In this document: in pieces, positions 10,652-20,059 of the stretch
How the letters are laid out: every line of letters starts with the position of its first letter
Numbering within the stretch: position 1 is the first letter of the stretch
NCBI RefSeq assembly: GCF_000742135.1
Contig: NZ_KN046818.1
Location: 4,283,447-4,347,446 of the forward strand
From: Klebsiella pneumoniae
Lineage (GTDB): Bacteria > Pseudomonadota > Gammaproteobacteria > Enterobacterales > Enterobacteriaceae
DNA length: 64,000 bases
Direction: 5' to 3'
Notes under the pieces: generated by a model
What the model was told of the DNA's origin: nothing
What the model saw: only the letters and a program-made list of their open reading frames with translations
The model's database searches: none
Position numbers and translations under genes: made by a program

Positions 10652-11371
10652 TTATTTGGCCGATATTCTGCTGGGTAAGTAGCGATCGAAAAAGGCGATC
10701 AATTTATCGCTCAGCGGGGTCATCAATACCCAGGGCGCGCCGATCAGCACGGCGGTCAGGGAGCCGACGGCAATATCGCTAAACCAGTGGGCGCCAATCA
10801 TTACCCGCGGGAAAGCAAAGACCACAAAGATAATCAGCGCGACGCCCAGCGCGCGACGGCCAAAATAGCGCCACATAAAGCTGGCGAAGATCAGCAGCAT
10901 CATCCCATGATCGCCAGGGAAGCTGTCCTTCGACGCATCCTTAGTGGGGAAGTTAACGACGTCGCTGACGCGGGTAATATCGCTAAAAAACAGCGACGGG
11001 CTGGCGCGCTGTACCGGCATCAGGTGTTGTGCGAGCTGGTTGATGATCACCGCCGCCAGCAGCATCACCAGGCCCATGATGGCGATCTGACGACGGCCTG
11101 CAGTCGGCGCCTTTAGCCAATAGCTTAGCATCAGGCAGCCCATCGCCAGCAGCGAACAGGCGTCGAAGGCGCGATTGTTGATGATCGCCAGCAGCCAGGC
11201 ATAAGCATGGCTGACGCTGACGCTGACGCCATGGTTAAAGAAATGGAAGATCGCGGAGTCGACCGGCAACCACGCGCCATGGTTGGCTGGCAGATACCAG
11301 GAGCAAAATAGCGCTACACCCGCGATGTTAAGCAGCAGGATTAAAGGAATTCGGTTTTTCATCATAGCCAT
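10652..11371 (-). CDS. lpxT: Lipid A 1-diphosphate synthase LpxT (Kdo2-lipid A phosphotransferase)
   Basis: This 239-residue inner-membrane PAP2-family enzyme transfers a phosphate from undecaprenyl diphosphate to the 1-position of lipid A in the periplasm, also recycling the carrier lipid. Six hydrophobic segments are visible. The PAP2 motifs are QRASPSLF (about 123–130), SFPGDHGMM (about 153–161) and GAHWFSDIAVG (about 195–205), with the catalytic His residues. In E. coli, PmrR inhibits it under PmrA control, and modified lipid A matters for polymyxin response. It stands alone between mepS and yeiR. Confidence 0.92.
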   Translation of the reverse strand: MAMMKNRIPLILLLNIAGVALFCSWYLPANHGAWLPVDSAIFHFFNHGVSVSVSHAYAWLLAIINNRAFDACSLLAMGCLMLSYWLKAPTAGRRQIAIMGLVMLLAAVIINQLAQHLMPVQRASPSLFFSDITRVSDVVNFPTKDASKDSFPGDHGMMLLIFASFMWRYFGRRALGVALIIFVVFAFPRVMIGAHWFSDIAVGSLTAVLIGAPWVLMTPLSDKLIAFFDRYLPSRISAK

Positions 11372-11408
11372 TGCGATTTTGTGACAGTCGGCGGCAACCT
11401 TAGCCGCC

Positions 11409-12386
11409 TTAACTTAAACGAAGCCTCAACAACGAGGTCTGGAGTGCGTTCCAGTCGGCTTCATTCGCGGAAATAAGCTCGATCCGACTATCGGGCGGAG
11501 CGACGCTGAGGGTCTCGATATGGAGATCCTCCCCCTGACGGTTGATTCGTACCGCCCCCTCGGCAATGCGCATCACGCCTTTAACGCGCCCCACTGGCGC
11601 CAGCCTGGCCCATTCGAGCAGGCCGATGGTGTCAAAGACCGTCTCCGCGTCGAAGATCCAGCCGCAGCCCTGATAGCCCTGGCCATTGTTGAGATGGCGG
11701 CGCCAGCGCTGGTGTTCCGCCAGGCTGAGCGCGGCGAGGCCGGAAGTGGGGGAATGGCGGTGGGCGTGCTCCGCGCTCGCCGGCAGCGGGGCGGTGTTCC
11801 GTCGTGGCTCATCGAGCAGGGTCAGATCGATATTGCCCTGGATTGCCGACACCTTGCGACGCTCGCCGCCCCAGCGCTGCCACCAGTCGGCCAGCGCCCG
11901 GGCGCTTTCGGGGGTTTCCCGATCACTTTTATTCGCCACAATGATGTCCGCCGCGGCCAGCTGATCGCGGAAGTTGTCGTTGCTGACGGCTCTTTCATCC
12001 AGCAGCTGGCGGGGATCGAGGATGCACAGCGTGGCGCGCAGATCGATCCAGGGCTCATACACCGCCGCGGTGAGGATATCGAGGATCTGCTTTGGGTGGC
12101 CCAAACCGGTGGGTTCGATCAGCAGGCGATCGGGTTTGCCCTGGCGCAGCAGGGTGTTCAGCCCAACCTGCATCGGCAGGCCATTGACGCAGCACATGCA
12201 GCCGCCGGGGATCTCTTTGAGCAGGGCGCCGCTGTCGGCCAGCAGCGCGCCGTCTATCCCGACTTCGCCAAACTCGTTAACCAGTACGGCCCATTTTTCA
12301 TCCGCAGGCTTCTGCGCCAGCAGATGAAGAATCGAGGTCGTCTTACCGCTGCCGAGAAAGCCGGTGATCAAATTGGTTCTGGTCAC
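11409..12386 (-). CDS. yeiR: Zinc-binding GTPase YeiR (COG0523 metallochaperone family)
   Basis: This 325-residue protein has a Walker A (GFLGSGKTT, residues 9–17), the CxCC metal motif (Cys63, Cys65, Cys66) and a GTPase NKSD motif. A short His-rich stretch (EHAHRHS) lies near the middle and a CobW C-terminal domain follows. COG0523 GTPases pass metals to client proteins; E. coli YeiR binds zinc and GTP. The start is GTG at 12386, because GGAGAA lies just upstream and the protein then begins MTRTNLITGFLG as in E. coli. An in-frame ATG at 12500 has no support. Confidence 0.9.
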   Translation of the reverse strand: MTRTNLITGFLGSGKTTSILHLLAQKPADEKWAVLVNEFGEVGIDGALLADSGALLKEIPGGCMCCVNGLPMQVGLNTLLRQGKPDRLLIEPTGLGHPKQILDILTAAVYEPWIDLRATLCILDPRQLLDERAVSNDNFRDQLAAADIIVANKSDRETPESARALADWWQRWGGERRKVSAIQGNIDLTLLDEPRRNTAPLPASAEHAHRHSPTSGLAALSLAEHQRWRRHLNNGQGYQGCGWIFDAETVFDTIGLLEWARLAPVGRVKGVMRIAEGAVRINRQGEDLHIETLSVAPPDSRIELISANEADWNALQTSLLRLRLS

Positions 12387-12405
12387 TCTTTTCTCCAGGA
12401 TAAAT

Positions 12406-12424
12406 GTAATGTTGTAACAGTTAC
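12406..12424. promoter_or_regulatory. Imperfect palindrome before yeiR, possible metal-regulator site
   Basis: GTAATGTTGTAACAGTTAC has outer GTAA/TTAC and inner GTT/AAC arms and lies about 20 bases before the yeiR start. It resembles half of a Zur box but does not match the full consensus, so this is only a candidate. Confidence 0.25.
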
Positions 12425-12506
12425 GTCTATCCTGACGAAAAAAGGGGGAAAAGAGAAGTCCTGAGGCGGACAGAAGAGAATTCTGTCCGCATAAGCGCAA
12501 ATATTG

Positions 12507-13973
12507 TTAAGAATTCAGCGCGCGGGCGACGGCCTCGCGGGCGCCGTGCGTCGCCAGCTGTTGCCAGGCGGCGCGGATCCCGGCGACAAACTGGGCGTTG
12601 TGCGGCAGGTCGCGGCCAAATATTTCCTCCAGCCCCAGCAGGGCGTCGACGCGCTGCTGCTCATCGCTCTGGACCACCCGCTGCCGGATCTTGTCGACCA
12701 GCGGATCGCGCACGTCGATCGTCTGACCGGCGTCGTCCGTGCCGCTGACGTAGCGCATCCAGCCGGCCACGCCGAGAGCCAGCAGCGGCCAACGGCTGTC
12801 GCGCGCCAGATGTACGCGGATGCCATCGAGCATGCGCTGGGGCAGCTTCTGGCTACCGTCCATGGCGATTTGCCAGGTGCGGTGTTTGAGCGCCGGATTG
12901 CTGAAGCGGGCGATGAGACTGTCGGCATAGGCCAGCAGATCAACGCCGGTAATGGTCAGCGTCGGAGCCTGTTCGTCAAGCATCAGCTGGCGGGCGGCGC
13001 GGCGGAAGACGTCATCCCGCATGCAGTCGCTAATGTGCGCATGCCCTGCCAGATAGCCAAGCCAGGCGAGGAAAGAGTGGCTGCCGTTGAGCATCCGCAG
13101 CTTCATTTGCTCCCAGGGCAACACGTCATCGGTCATCTGCACGCCCGCCGTCTCCCAGGCGGGTCGCCCGGCGACAAAGTGATCTTCGACCACCCACTGA
13201 ATGAAGGGTTCGCAACTGATGGCGCAGGGATCGTCGACCCCCAGCACGGCGGCGATTTCCGCCAGCGACTCCGGTGTGGCCGCGGGAACAATGCGATCCA
13301 CCATGGTGCCCGGGAAGCTGACGTTGTCGGCGATCCAGTCCGCCAGCGCCGGGCTGCGTTTTTCCGCCATGCCGAGGACGGCATTTTTTACCACGTGACC
13401 GTTGTCGGGGATATTATCGCAGGAGAGCACGGTAAAGGGCGGAAGGCCTCGTTCCCGGCGGCGGGCCAGCGCTTCAACTAAAATACCGGGAGCCGACTGC
13501 GGCAGCGTCGGATTCTCCAGATCGTGAATAATGCGCGGATGCGTCGGATCCAGTTTCCCGGTCGCCGGATCGATGCAGTAGCCTTTTTCCGTAATGGTCA
13601 GCGAGACAATCGCTACCTGCGGCTCGCAAAATTTTTCGATAATCGCCGCCAGCGAATCGAGCCTGGCGTTCAGACATTCGTGCACCGCGCCGATCACAAT
13701 GGGCTGGTTGCCGTCGGCGCCTTTTTCCAGCACGGTAAACAGATGGTCCTGTTCGCGAAGCTGGCTCATCAGCGTGTCGCCGCTGAACAGACTGATTTCA
13801 CAGATCCCCCAGTCGCCGCCGACGTTATTCAGCACGCGATCGGTGAGCAGCGCCTGGTGCGCGCGGTGAAACGCGCCAAAGCCGAAATGGACAATACGCG
13901 AGCGGAGCTGGCTGCGATCGTATTGAGGGTATTGCACGTTCTTCGGTAGCGTAGCGGTTGCAATTGTTGTCAT
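12507..13973 (-). CDS. yeiQ: Mannitol dehydrogenase-family oxidoreductase YeiQ (probable D-mannonate/fructuronate reductase)
   Basis: This 488-residue NAD-dependent polyol/uronate dehydrogenase is close to E. coli YeiQ (488 aa) and to UxuB, which interconverts D-fructuronate and D-mannonate. An N-terminal Rossmann-type motif (VHFGFGAFHRAHQ, about residues 28–40), the ITEKGYCID segment and the catalytic-site region (CDNIPDNG, then a Lys in NAVLGMAEKRS) are seen. The ATG at 13973 is preferred to the in-frame GTG three codons earlier because it gives the family length. The divergent uxuA would supply the next step, mannonate dehydration. Confidence 0.88.
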   Translation of the reverse strand: MTTIATATLPKNVQYPQYDRSQLRSRIVHFGFGAFHRAHQALLTDRVLNNVGGDWGICEISLFSGDTLMSQLREQDHLFTVLEKGADGNQPIVIGAVHECLNARLDSLAAIIEKFCEPQVAIVSLTITEKGYCIDPATGKLDPTHPRIIHDLENPTLPQSAPGILVEALARRRERGLPPFTVLSCDNIPDNGHVVKNAVLGMAEKRSPALADWIADNVSFPGTMVDRIVPAATPESLAEIAAVLGVDDPCAISCEPFIQWVVEDHFVAGRPAWETAGVQMTDDVLPWEQMKLRMLNGSHSFLAWLGYLAGHAHISDCMRDDVFRRAARQLMLDEQAPTLTITGVDLLAYADSLIARFSNPALKHRTWQIAMDGSQKLPQRMLDGIRVHLARDSRWPLLALGVAGWMRYVSGTDDAGQTIDVRDPLVDKIRQRVVQSDEQQRVDALLGLEEIFGRDLPHNAQFVAGIRAAWQQLATHGAREAVARALNS

Positions 13974-14036
13974 TCTTCCCACACCTGTTTAACTGCTTAT
14001 TAACAATGCCAGTCTAAAGTTATATGACAGGAAGTT

Positions 14037-14055
14037 AAATTGGTAAGCCGAAATT
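14037..14055. promoter_or_regulatory. Possible UxuR/ExuR operator, yeiQ side
   Basis: AAATTGGTAAGCCGAAATT matches the left half (AAATTGGTA) of the UxuR/ExuR box as I recall it and is weaker on the right. It lies between the divergent yeiQ and uxuA genes. Confidence 0.4.
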
Positions 14056-14147
14056 ATCCGCTGACTGTGAGCTGGATCAATCAATAGGCCAGCACTGTTT
14101 GCAGCCAGGTGAGAAACATGTATGGTAGTCGTCATGAGTGTCGCCAT

Positions 14148-14166
14148 TATTGGTATAACAACTTTT
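14148..14166. promoter_or_regulatory. Possible UxuR/ExuR operator, uxuA side
   Basis: TATTGGTATAACAACTTT agrees with the hexuronate-repressor palindrome at about 14 of 18 positions, including the core TTGGTATA. It lies about 15 bases before the uxuA start, where a bound repressor would block transcription or its early elongation. Confidence 0.5.
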
Positions 14167-14180
14167 GTGAGGACATAGCG

Positions 14181-15371
14181 ATGGAGCAAACCTGGCGGTG
14201 GTATGGGCCGAACGATCCGGTATCGCTTGATGATGTACGGCAGGCGGGGGCGACCGGCGTCGTCACTGCGCTGCACCATATTGCAAACGGTCAGGTATGG
14301 CCGGTCGACGAGATTAAAGCGCGTCAGGCGCTGTTAGCGGCAAAAGGGTTGACCTGGTCGGTCGTCGAAAGCATTCCCGTCCACGAGGATATTAAAACCC
14401 ACAGCGGGCAGTATGCGACCTGGATTGCCAACTATCAGCAGAGCATCCGCAACCTCGCGGCCTGCGGCATCGATACCGTGTGCTACAACTTTATGCCGAT
14501 CCTCGACTGGACGCGCACCGATCTGGAATATGAGCTGCCGGACGGCTCCCGGGCGTTGCGTTTCGATCAGATCGCTTTCGCCGCCTTTGAGCTGCATATC
14601 CTTAAACGCCCGGGAGCGGAAGCGGATTACAGTGAAGAAGAGCAGCGTCAGGCTGAGGTCTATTTCAAGGCGATGAGCGAAGCAGATATCGATAAACTGA
14701 CCCGCAATATCATCGCCGGCCTGCCGGGAGCGGAAGAGGGCTACACCCTTGACCAGTTCCGCGCGCGTCTGGCGGAGTACGACCACATTGATAAAGCGCA
14801 GCTGCGTGAAAATATGGCCTATTTCCTGCGCGCCATCGTGCCGGTGTGCGAAGAGGTAGGGATCCGCCTGGCTGTGCATCCGGACGATCCGCCGCGGCCG
14901 ATCCTTGGCCTGCCGCGTATCGTGTCGACCATCGAAGATATGCAGTGGCTGAAGGAGACGGTGGACAGCATTAATAATGGCTTCACCATGTGTACCGGAT
15001 CGTATGGCGTTCGCGCCGATAACGATCTGGTGAAGATGGTGGAGACCTTTGGCGATCGCATCCATTTTACCCATCTGCGCTCTACCTGCCGTGAAGCAAA
15101 CCCGAAAACCTTCCACGAGGCGGCGCACCTTAGCGGCGACGTCAATATGGTGGCGGTGGTGGATGCTATCCTGCGTGAAGAGCAGCGGCGTAAACAGGCC
15201 GGCGATCTGCGCCCGATCCCATTTCGGCCGGATCATGGTCATCAGATGCTCGACGATCTGCGCAAGAAAACCAACCCAGGCTATTCGGCGATTGGCCGTC
15301 TCAAGGGGATGGCGGAAGTGCGCGGCGTCGAGCTGGCGCTGAAAATGACCAAATACCCTGAACTGCTGTAA
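14181..15371 (+). CDS. uxuA: D-mannonate dehydratase UxuA
   Basis: This 396-residue enzyme dehydrates D-mannonate to 2-keto-3-deoxygluconate (E. coli protein 394 aa). It is a TIM-barrel metalloenzyme using Fe2+ or Mn2+; the segments LAVHPDDPP and FRPDHGHQM carry conserved metal/substrate residues. The ATG at 14181 follows GTGAGGACATAGCG and gives the normal N-terminus [10 protein letters not shown]; the open frame upstream adds 24 unsupported residues. In E. coli uxuA is in an operon with uxuB at another locus; here it stands divergent from yeiQ. Confidence 0.94.
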   Translation: MEQTWRWYGPNDPVSLDDVRQAGATGVVTALHHIANGQVWPVDEIKARQALLAAKGLTWSVVESIPVHEDIKTHSGQYATWIANYQQSIRNLAACGIDTVCYNFMPILDWTRTDLEYELPDGSRALRFDQIAFAAFELHILKRPGAEADYSEEEQRQAEVYFKAMSEADIDKLTRNIIAGLPGAEEGYTLDQFRARLAEYDHIDKAQLRENMAYFLRAIVPVCEEVGIRLAVHPDDPPRPILGLPRIVSTIEDMQWLKETVDSINNGFTMCTGSYGVRADNDLVKMVETFGDRIHFTHLRSTCREANPKTFHEAAHLSGDVNMVAVVDAILREEQRRKQAGDLRPIPFRPDHGHQMLDDLRKKTNPGYSAIGRLKGMAEVRGVELALKMTKYPELL

Positions 15372-15390
15372 TCGCGGCAATGGGGATAAT

Positions 15391-15419
15391 AAAAAGGACA
15401 GCCAGCGCTGTCCTTTTTT
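15391..15419. terminator. Bidirectional terminator between uxuA and yeiP
   Basis: GGACAGC and GCTGTCC form a 7-bp stem with a four-base loop, preceded by AAAAA and followed by TTTTTT. It fits both convergent genes. Confidence 0.8.
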
Positions 15420-15441
15420 ACTGTCGGGGCGTTACCAATGA

Positions 15442-16014
15442 TTAATCCGCGCGGCCCATATAGCGGCACTCTTCGATATGAATGCGGATTTTCTCACCGG
15501 TGGTCAGGTATTCCGGCACCTGAATCACCAGGCCGGTGCTCATGGTGGCTGGCTTGGTGCGGGAGCTGGCGGACGCGCCTTTAATACCCGGCGCGGTTTC
15601 GATAATTTCCAGGTCAACGGTCTGCGGCAACTCCAGCGCCAGCAGCTGGCCGTCCCAGGTCAGCACCTGCATGTCCGGCATCCCACCTTCCGGAATAAAC
15701 TGCAGCTCTTCTTCAATCTGCTCTTTGGTAAAGGTGTAAGGGGTATAGTCTTCTTTATCCATGAACACGTATTCGTTGCCATCGACGTAGGAGAAGTCGA
15801 CGAAACGGCGGGTCAGGGTGACGGTATCGACGATATCGTCGCCTTTGAAGCGCTCTTCTACTTTCAGGCCGGTGCGCACATCGGAGAAGCGCATTTTATA
15901 CAGTGTCGCAGCACCGCGGGCGCTGGGTGACTGAATATCAATATTTTTCACAATCAGCAGCTTGCCGTTGTAATTCAGCACCATACCTTTTTTAATTTCA
16001 TTCGCTCTTGGCAT
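15442..16014 (-). CDS. yeiP: Elongation factor P-like protein YeiP (EfpL)
   Basis: This 190-residue paralogue of EF-P has the three usual beta-barrel domains (KOW-like N-terminus, then two OB-like domains). The loop that in EF-P carries the modified lysine here reads [10 protein letters not shown] with Arg33 at the tip, as in the YeiP/EfpL subgroup. It helps ribosomes stalled at polyproline and related motifs. The start context ([12 protein letters not shown]) is the family norm. It lies convergent with uxuA. Confidence 0.93.
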   Translation of the reverse strand: MPRANEIKKGMVLNYNGKLLIVKNIDIQSPSARGAATLYKMRFSDVRTGLKVEERFKGDDIVDTVTLTRRFVDFSYVDGNEYVFMDKEDYTPYTFTKEQIEEELQFIPEGGMPDMQVLTWDGQLLALELPQTVDLEIIETAPGIKGASASSRTKPATMSTGLVIQVPEYLTTGEKIRIHIEECRYMGRAD

Positions 16015-16161
16015 TGCAGTAATCCTGTCACTTAACGAGTCAAAAATATCGCGTAAAACTACTCGCGCCCGGGCGTTCAGGCAAGCGGATTTCGCGAGTT
16101 TTGCTATCTTCTGGCAAAACGTTTAGGCTGTGGCGCAAAATGAGCGTTTGGGAGTCGGGTT

Positions 16162-16416
16162 GTGGAATGTCGTACTGATTGTGGCGCATGTTGCATCGCC
16201 CCCTCTATATCATCGCCGATCCCCGGCATGCCGCAGGGCAAGCCGGCTAACACCCGTTGTATCCAGCTTTCCGAGCGCAATTTATGCCTTATTTTCGGTT
16301 CCCCTCTGCGCCCGAAGGTGTGCGCCAGCCTGCAGCCCTCGCCGGAGATGTGCCTCACCCACCGCGATGAAGCGATCACCTGGCTGCTGGAGCTTGAGCT
16401 GGCCACCGCGCCCTGA
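16162..16416 (+). CDS. yeiW: YkgJ-family cysteine cluster protein YeiW
   Basis: This 84-residue protein has a CxxxCxxCC start (Cys3, 7, 10, 11) and further Cys residues near 33, 42, 54 and 64. That is the zinc or iron-sulphur cluster pattern of the UPF0153/YkgJ family. E. coli has yeiW in the same place between yeiP and setB. The function is unknown. Two overlapping open frames exist in this stretch; this one is chosen for its family-wide cysteine pattern. Confidence 0.8.
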   Translation: MECRTDCGACCIAPSISSPIPGMPQGKPANTRCIQLSERNLCLIFGSPLRPKVCASLQPSPEMCLTHRDEAITWLLELELATAP

Positions 16417-16455
16417 GCTCAACGCAGCAGATGAGAAGGATGGAAACCAATGTGC

Positions 16456-17637
16456 TTACACGTCTCTTATCCGCCACAGGCAGGCATGAGTGACAACGCC
16501 CATGACCAGCGCAATCCAGAACACCGCGTGATAGCTCCAGATCTCCGCCACTACCCCCGCCAGTGAACCGGCGATGATCCAGCCGACGCGGGTAGTATTG
16601 GTATAGAGGGTGGTGGCCGCGCCCGCCTGCCCCGGCATCAGGTCCTGGAAATAGAGCATGCCGATCCCGGCGAGGATCCCGATATAGATGGCGTTCAGCA
16701 CCTGCATCGCCAGCAGCAGCGCTGGCGTATGCACCGTCAGCATGCCGACGTAAAACAGCACCCCGGCCACTGCAGAAAGACGCATCAGAAAGCGTTTGCC
16801 GAAACGCCGGGCGTAGTAACCGGCAATCAGCATGGTCGGAATTTCCAGTCCGGCGGCGGTGCCCATCATCAGCCCCGCCAGCTTCTCCGGCAGATGCAGC
16901 TCGTTAATGATAAACAGCGGCATGTTGATGATGTACAGGCTGTTAGTACCCCACATCAGAGTGCAGATGCTGAACAGCAGCAGCGCATCGCGGCGATGCG
17001 TGCGCGGAGCTTCCAGCCGGCCGGTCGCTACCGGCTTTGCTTTACGCATGCTGGGCAAGAATAGCCAGACCATGATCCTGCAGACGATAAACGCCGCCGC
17101 GGCGCTGAGATACATCGCGGTAAAACCAAATCCCATCGCCAGGGCGTAGGCCAGCGGGGGACCAATCACCCATGCCAGGGAGACCTGGGCACGTAAGATG
17201 GAGCTGAACATCACCGCTTCGCGGCCGGTCCTGTCGGCATGCTCCCGCGCGAGGGCAAACATCTGCGGGTTGGCGGTCGATCCAAAGCTGCTGAGAAAAA
17301 CGCCGATGAACAGCAAAATGAAATAGTTGCGGTTCCAGGCAAAGAGTACGCAGGCCAGCCCCCCCAGCAGACAGCAGACGACAATCAGCTGCTTGCGATC
17401 GCCCTGACGGTCGGAGCGGCCGGCGAGGAACTGACTGACCAGAATGCCAATAACCGCGCTGCCGGTAAAAAAGAAACCGACCATCGCCGGGCGGACGTGC
17501 ACTTCGTTGGTCAGAAACAGGCTCAGGGTCGGGGTTTGCAGCGCCCCGGCAATGCCCGTCAGAAAGGCGACGATTAAGAAGGCGGAAGAGGTGACATCGA
17601 ACCCGCGTCGGGGGAGAGCGGCGCTACGGTTTTCCAT
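16456..17637 (-). CDS. setB: Sugar efflux MFS transporter SetB
   Basis: This 393-residue transporter with 12 predicted helices is the same length as E. coli SetB. SetA/SetB export lactose, glucose and some glycosides; SetB has also been linked to chromosome segregation. Motif A-like FLAGRSDRQGDRK is at about residues 69–81. It lies divergent from fruBKA with about 340 bases between, as in E. coli. Confidence 0.9.
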   Translation of the reverse strand: MENRSAALPRRGFDVTSSAFLIVAFLTGIAGALQTPTLSLFLTNEVHVRPAMVGFFFTGSAVIGILVSQFLAGRSDRQGDRKQLIVVCCLLGGLACVLFAWNRNYFILLFIGVFLSSFGSTANPQMFALAREHADRTGREAVMFSSILRAQVSLAWVIGPPLAYALAMGFGFTAMYLSAAAAFIVCRIMVWLFLPSMRKAKPVATGRLEAPRTHRRDALLLFSICTLMWGTNSLYIINMPLFIINELHLPEKLAGLMMGTAAGLEIPTMLIAGYYARRFGKRFLMRLSAVAGVLFYVGMLTVHTPALLLAMQVLNAIYIGILAGIGMLYFQDLMPGQAGAATTLYTNTTRVGWIIAGSLAGVVAEIWSYHAVFWIALVMGVVTHACLWRIRDV

Positions 17638-17874
17638 GGGTTTGGTTTTCTGTAGTTTCAGGAGACGGCGCGGAGTTTACGCCTGCTGGCTAAAAATAAA
17701 CAGTAGTATGGCACAAATAATTAAAAAGGCGTTTCAAAATATAGGGTTCAGCAAAAAGCTGACGTTCGAGGCGGTCGATAGCTAATGCTTCAGCAAAAGT
17801 GTGCAGTATCTCTAAGTTCTGCGATCAAGTCGCTGACGTACCTTGCGCGTTGAGCAAGAAAGGTACAAAATTCT

Positions 17875-17887
17875 TGAAACGTTTCAG
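17875..17887. promoter_or_regulatory. Cra (FruR) operator O1 of fruBKA
   Basis: TGAAACGTTTCAG matches the Cra consensus exactly (TGAAACGTTTCA). It lies 87 bases before the fruB start. Cra represses the operon until fructose 1-phosphate is made. Confidence 0.85.
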
Positions 17888-17939
17888 CGTCATTCGGCAA
17901 TCCGTTCCCCGTCAGATGGCGCCTTTTTTCTCAAGTTAG

Positions 17940-17953
17940 CTGAAACGATTCAA
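17940..17953. promoter_or_regulatory. Cra (FruR) operator O2 of fruBKA
   Basis: CTGAAACGATTCAA is a second near-consensus Cra site 65 bases from O1 and about 20 bases before the fruB start. E. coli fruB also has two Cra sites. Confidence 0.75.
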
Positions 17954-17973
17954 TTCAGCAAGAGAGGAGAACC

Positions 17974-19104
17974 ATGTTCCAGTTATCTGTGCAGGATATT
18001 CATCCCGGCCAGCAGGCCGGTAATAAAGAAGAGGCCATCCGGCAGGTCGCCGCCGCGCTGGTCAGCGCCGGCAACGTGGCCGATGGCTACGTGAACGGCA
18101 TGCTGGCGCGCGAGCAGCAGACCTCGACCTTCCTCGGCAACGGGATCGCGATCCCGCACGGCACGACGGATACGCGTGACCAGGTGCTGAAGACCGGCGT
18201 TCAGGTGTTTCAGTTCCCGCAGGGCGTCACCTGGGGCGAAGGGCAGACCGCCTATGTGGCGATCGGGATTGCCGCCAGCTCAGATGAACACCTCGGCCTG
18301 CTGCGTCAGCTGACCCATGTGCTGAGCGATGACGCGGTCGCCGCGCAGCTGCAGTCCGCCACCACCGCGGAAGAGCTGCGCGCGCTGCTGATGGGAGAGA
18401 AGCAGAGCGAAGCGCTGAAGCTGGATAACGAGACCCTCAGTCTCGACGTCGCGGCCAGCGATCTGCTGACCCTGCAGGCGCTGAACGCGGCGCGTCTGAA
18501 AGAAGTTGGCGCTGTCGATGCCGCCTTCGTTAGCCACGTCATTAACGATACGCCGCTGAACCTCGGTCAGGGCGTCTGGCTGAACGACAGTGCGGAAGGC
18601 AATTTGCGCAGCGCCGTGGCGGTCAGCCGCGCGGCTAACGCCTTTACCCGCGACGAGCAGCCGGTTTCCCTGCTGGTCACGGTGGCGATGGCCGACGAGC
18701 AGCCGACCGCAGTGCTGAACCGTCTGAGCAAGCTGCTGCTGGACAAGAAAGCTGAACATTTGCTGAAAGCCGACGCCGCCACCGTGCTGGCGCTGCTGAC
18801 CAGCGACGACGCCATTGCCGAAGATGTGCTGAGCGCCGAATTCGTGGTGCGCAATGAACACGGCCTGCATGCCCGTCCGGGCACCATGCTGGTCAACACC
18901 ATTAAACAATTTTCCAGCGACATCACCGTTACCAATCTCGACGGTTCCGGCAAGCCGGCTAACGGTCGCAGCCTGATGAAGGTTGTGGCGCTGGGTGTGA
19001 AAAAAGGTCACCGTCTGCGTTTTACCGCGCAGGGTGAGGATGCGCAACAAGCGCTGGATGCGATTGGCGAAGCGATCGCCGCAGGCCTTGGGGAGGGCGC
19101 ATAA
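17974..19104 (+). CDS. fruB: Fructose PTS diphosphoryl transfer protein FruB (EIIA-FPr)
   Basis: This 376-residue cytoplasmic protein joins an EIIA-Fru domain (residues 1–about 145, phospho-acceptor His62 in AIPHGTTD), a middle linker domain and an HPr-like FPr domain (about 287–376, phospho-acceptor His299 in EHGLHARPG). It carries phosphate from EI to FruA. The start follows GAGAGGAGAACC. It is the first gene of fruBKA, with two Cra sites upstream. Confidence 0.96.
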   Translation: MFQLSVQDIHPGQQAGNKEEAIRQVAAALVSAGNVADGYVNGMLAREQQTSTFLGNGIAIPHGTTDTRDQVLKTGVQVFQFPQGVTWGEGQTAYVAIGIAASSDEHLGLLRQLTHVLSDDAVAAQLQSATTAEELRALLMGEKQSEALKLDNETLSLDVAASDLLTLQALNAARLKEVGAVDAAFVSHVINDTPLNLGQGVWLNDSAEGNLRSAVAVSRAANAFTRDEQPVSLLVTVAMADEQPTAVLNRLSKLLLDKKAEHLLKADAATVLALLTSDDAIAEDVLSAEFVVRNEHGLHARPGTMLVNTIKQFSSDITVTNLDGSGKPANGRSLMKVVALGVKKGHRLRFTAQGEDAQQALDAIGEAIAAGLGEGA

Positions 19105-20043
19105 ATGAGCAGACGTGTAGCAACGATTACGTTAAACCCGGCATACGACCTGGTGGGATTCACCCCGGAGATTGAACGCGGTGAAGTGAACCTGGTGCGC
19201 ACCACCGGCCTGCACGCCGCCGGGAAAGGCATTAATGTGGCGAAAGTGCTGAAAGATCTCGGCATTGACGTCACCGTCGGCGGTTTCCTTGGTAAAGACA
19301 ACCAGGACGGCTTTCAGCAGCTGTTCAGCGAGCTGGGGATCGCCAACCGTTTCCAGGTGGTGCAGGGCCGGACCCGTATCAACGTTAAGCTGACGGAAAA
19401 AGATGGAGAAGTGACCGATTTCAACTTCTCCGGCTTTGAAGTCACCCCGGGCGACTGGGAACGCTTCGTCAACGACTCCCTGAGCTGGCTCGGGCAGTTC
19501 GATATGGTCTGCGTCAGCGGCAGCCTGCCGTCCGGCGTTAGCCCGGAAGCCTTCACCGACTGGATGACCCGTCTGCGCAGTCAGTGCCCATGCATCATTT
19601 TCGACAGCAGCCGCGAAGCGTTGGTTGCCGGACTAAAAGCGGCGCCGTGGCTGGTGAAACCGAACCGTCGCGAACTGGAAATCTGGGCTGGCCGCAAGCT
19701 GCCGGAGATGAAAGATGTTATCGACGCCGCCCATGCGCTGCGCGAGCAGGGTATCGCCCACGTGGTGATCTCCCTGGGCGAAGAGGGTGCGCTGTGGGTC
19801 AACGCCTCTGGGGAGTGGATTGCTAAACCACCTTCAGTGGAAGTGGTCAGCACCGTTGGCGCCGGCGATTCGATGGTCGGCGGCCTGATTTACGGCCTGC
19901 TGATGCGTGAATCCAGCGAGCATACCCTGCGCCTGGCGACCGCCGTCGCTGCCCTGGCCGTCAGCCAGAGCAATGTAGGAATTACCGACCGTACCCAGTT
20001 GGCCGCGATGATGGCGCGCGTCGACTTACAACCCTTTAATTGA
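19105..20043 (+). CDS. fruK: 1-phosphofructokinase FruK
   Basis: This 312-residue PfkB-family kinase converts fructose 1-phosphate to fructose 1,6-bisphosphate. The N-terminal TLNPAYDLVG, the GKGINVAKVLKDLG substrate loop (about residues 37–50) and the C-terminal GAGDSMVGG ATP/anion motif with the catalytic Asp (about 246–254) are clear. The ATG follows the fruB stop with no gap (TAAATG), indicating coupling. Confidence 0.96.
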   Translation: MSRRVATITLNPAYDLVGFTPEIERGEVNLVRTTGLHAAGKGINVAKVLKDLGIDVTVGGFLGKDNQDGFQQLFSELGIANRFQVVQGRTRINVKLTEKDGEVTDFNFSGFEVTPGDWERFVNDSLSWLGQFDMVCVSGSLPSGVSPEAFTDWMTRLRSQCPCIIFDSSREALVAGLKAAPWLVKPNRRELEIWAGRKLPEMKDVIDAAHALREQGIAHVVISLGEEGALWVNASGEWIAKPPSVEVVSTVGAGDSMVGGLIYGLLMRESSEHTLRLATAVAALAVSQSNVGITDRTQLAAMMARVDLQPFN

Positions 20044-20059
20044 CAGCAGGAGAGGCATA

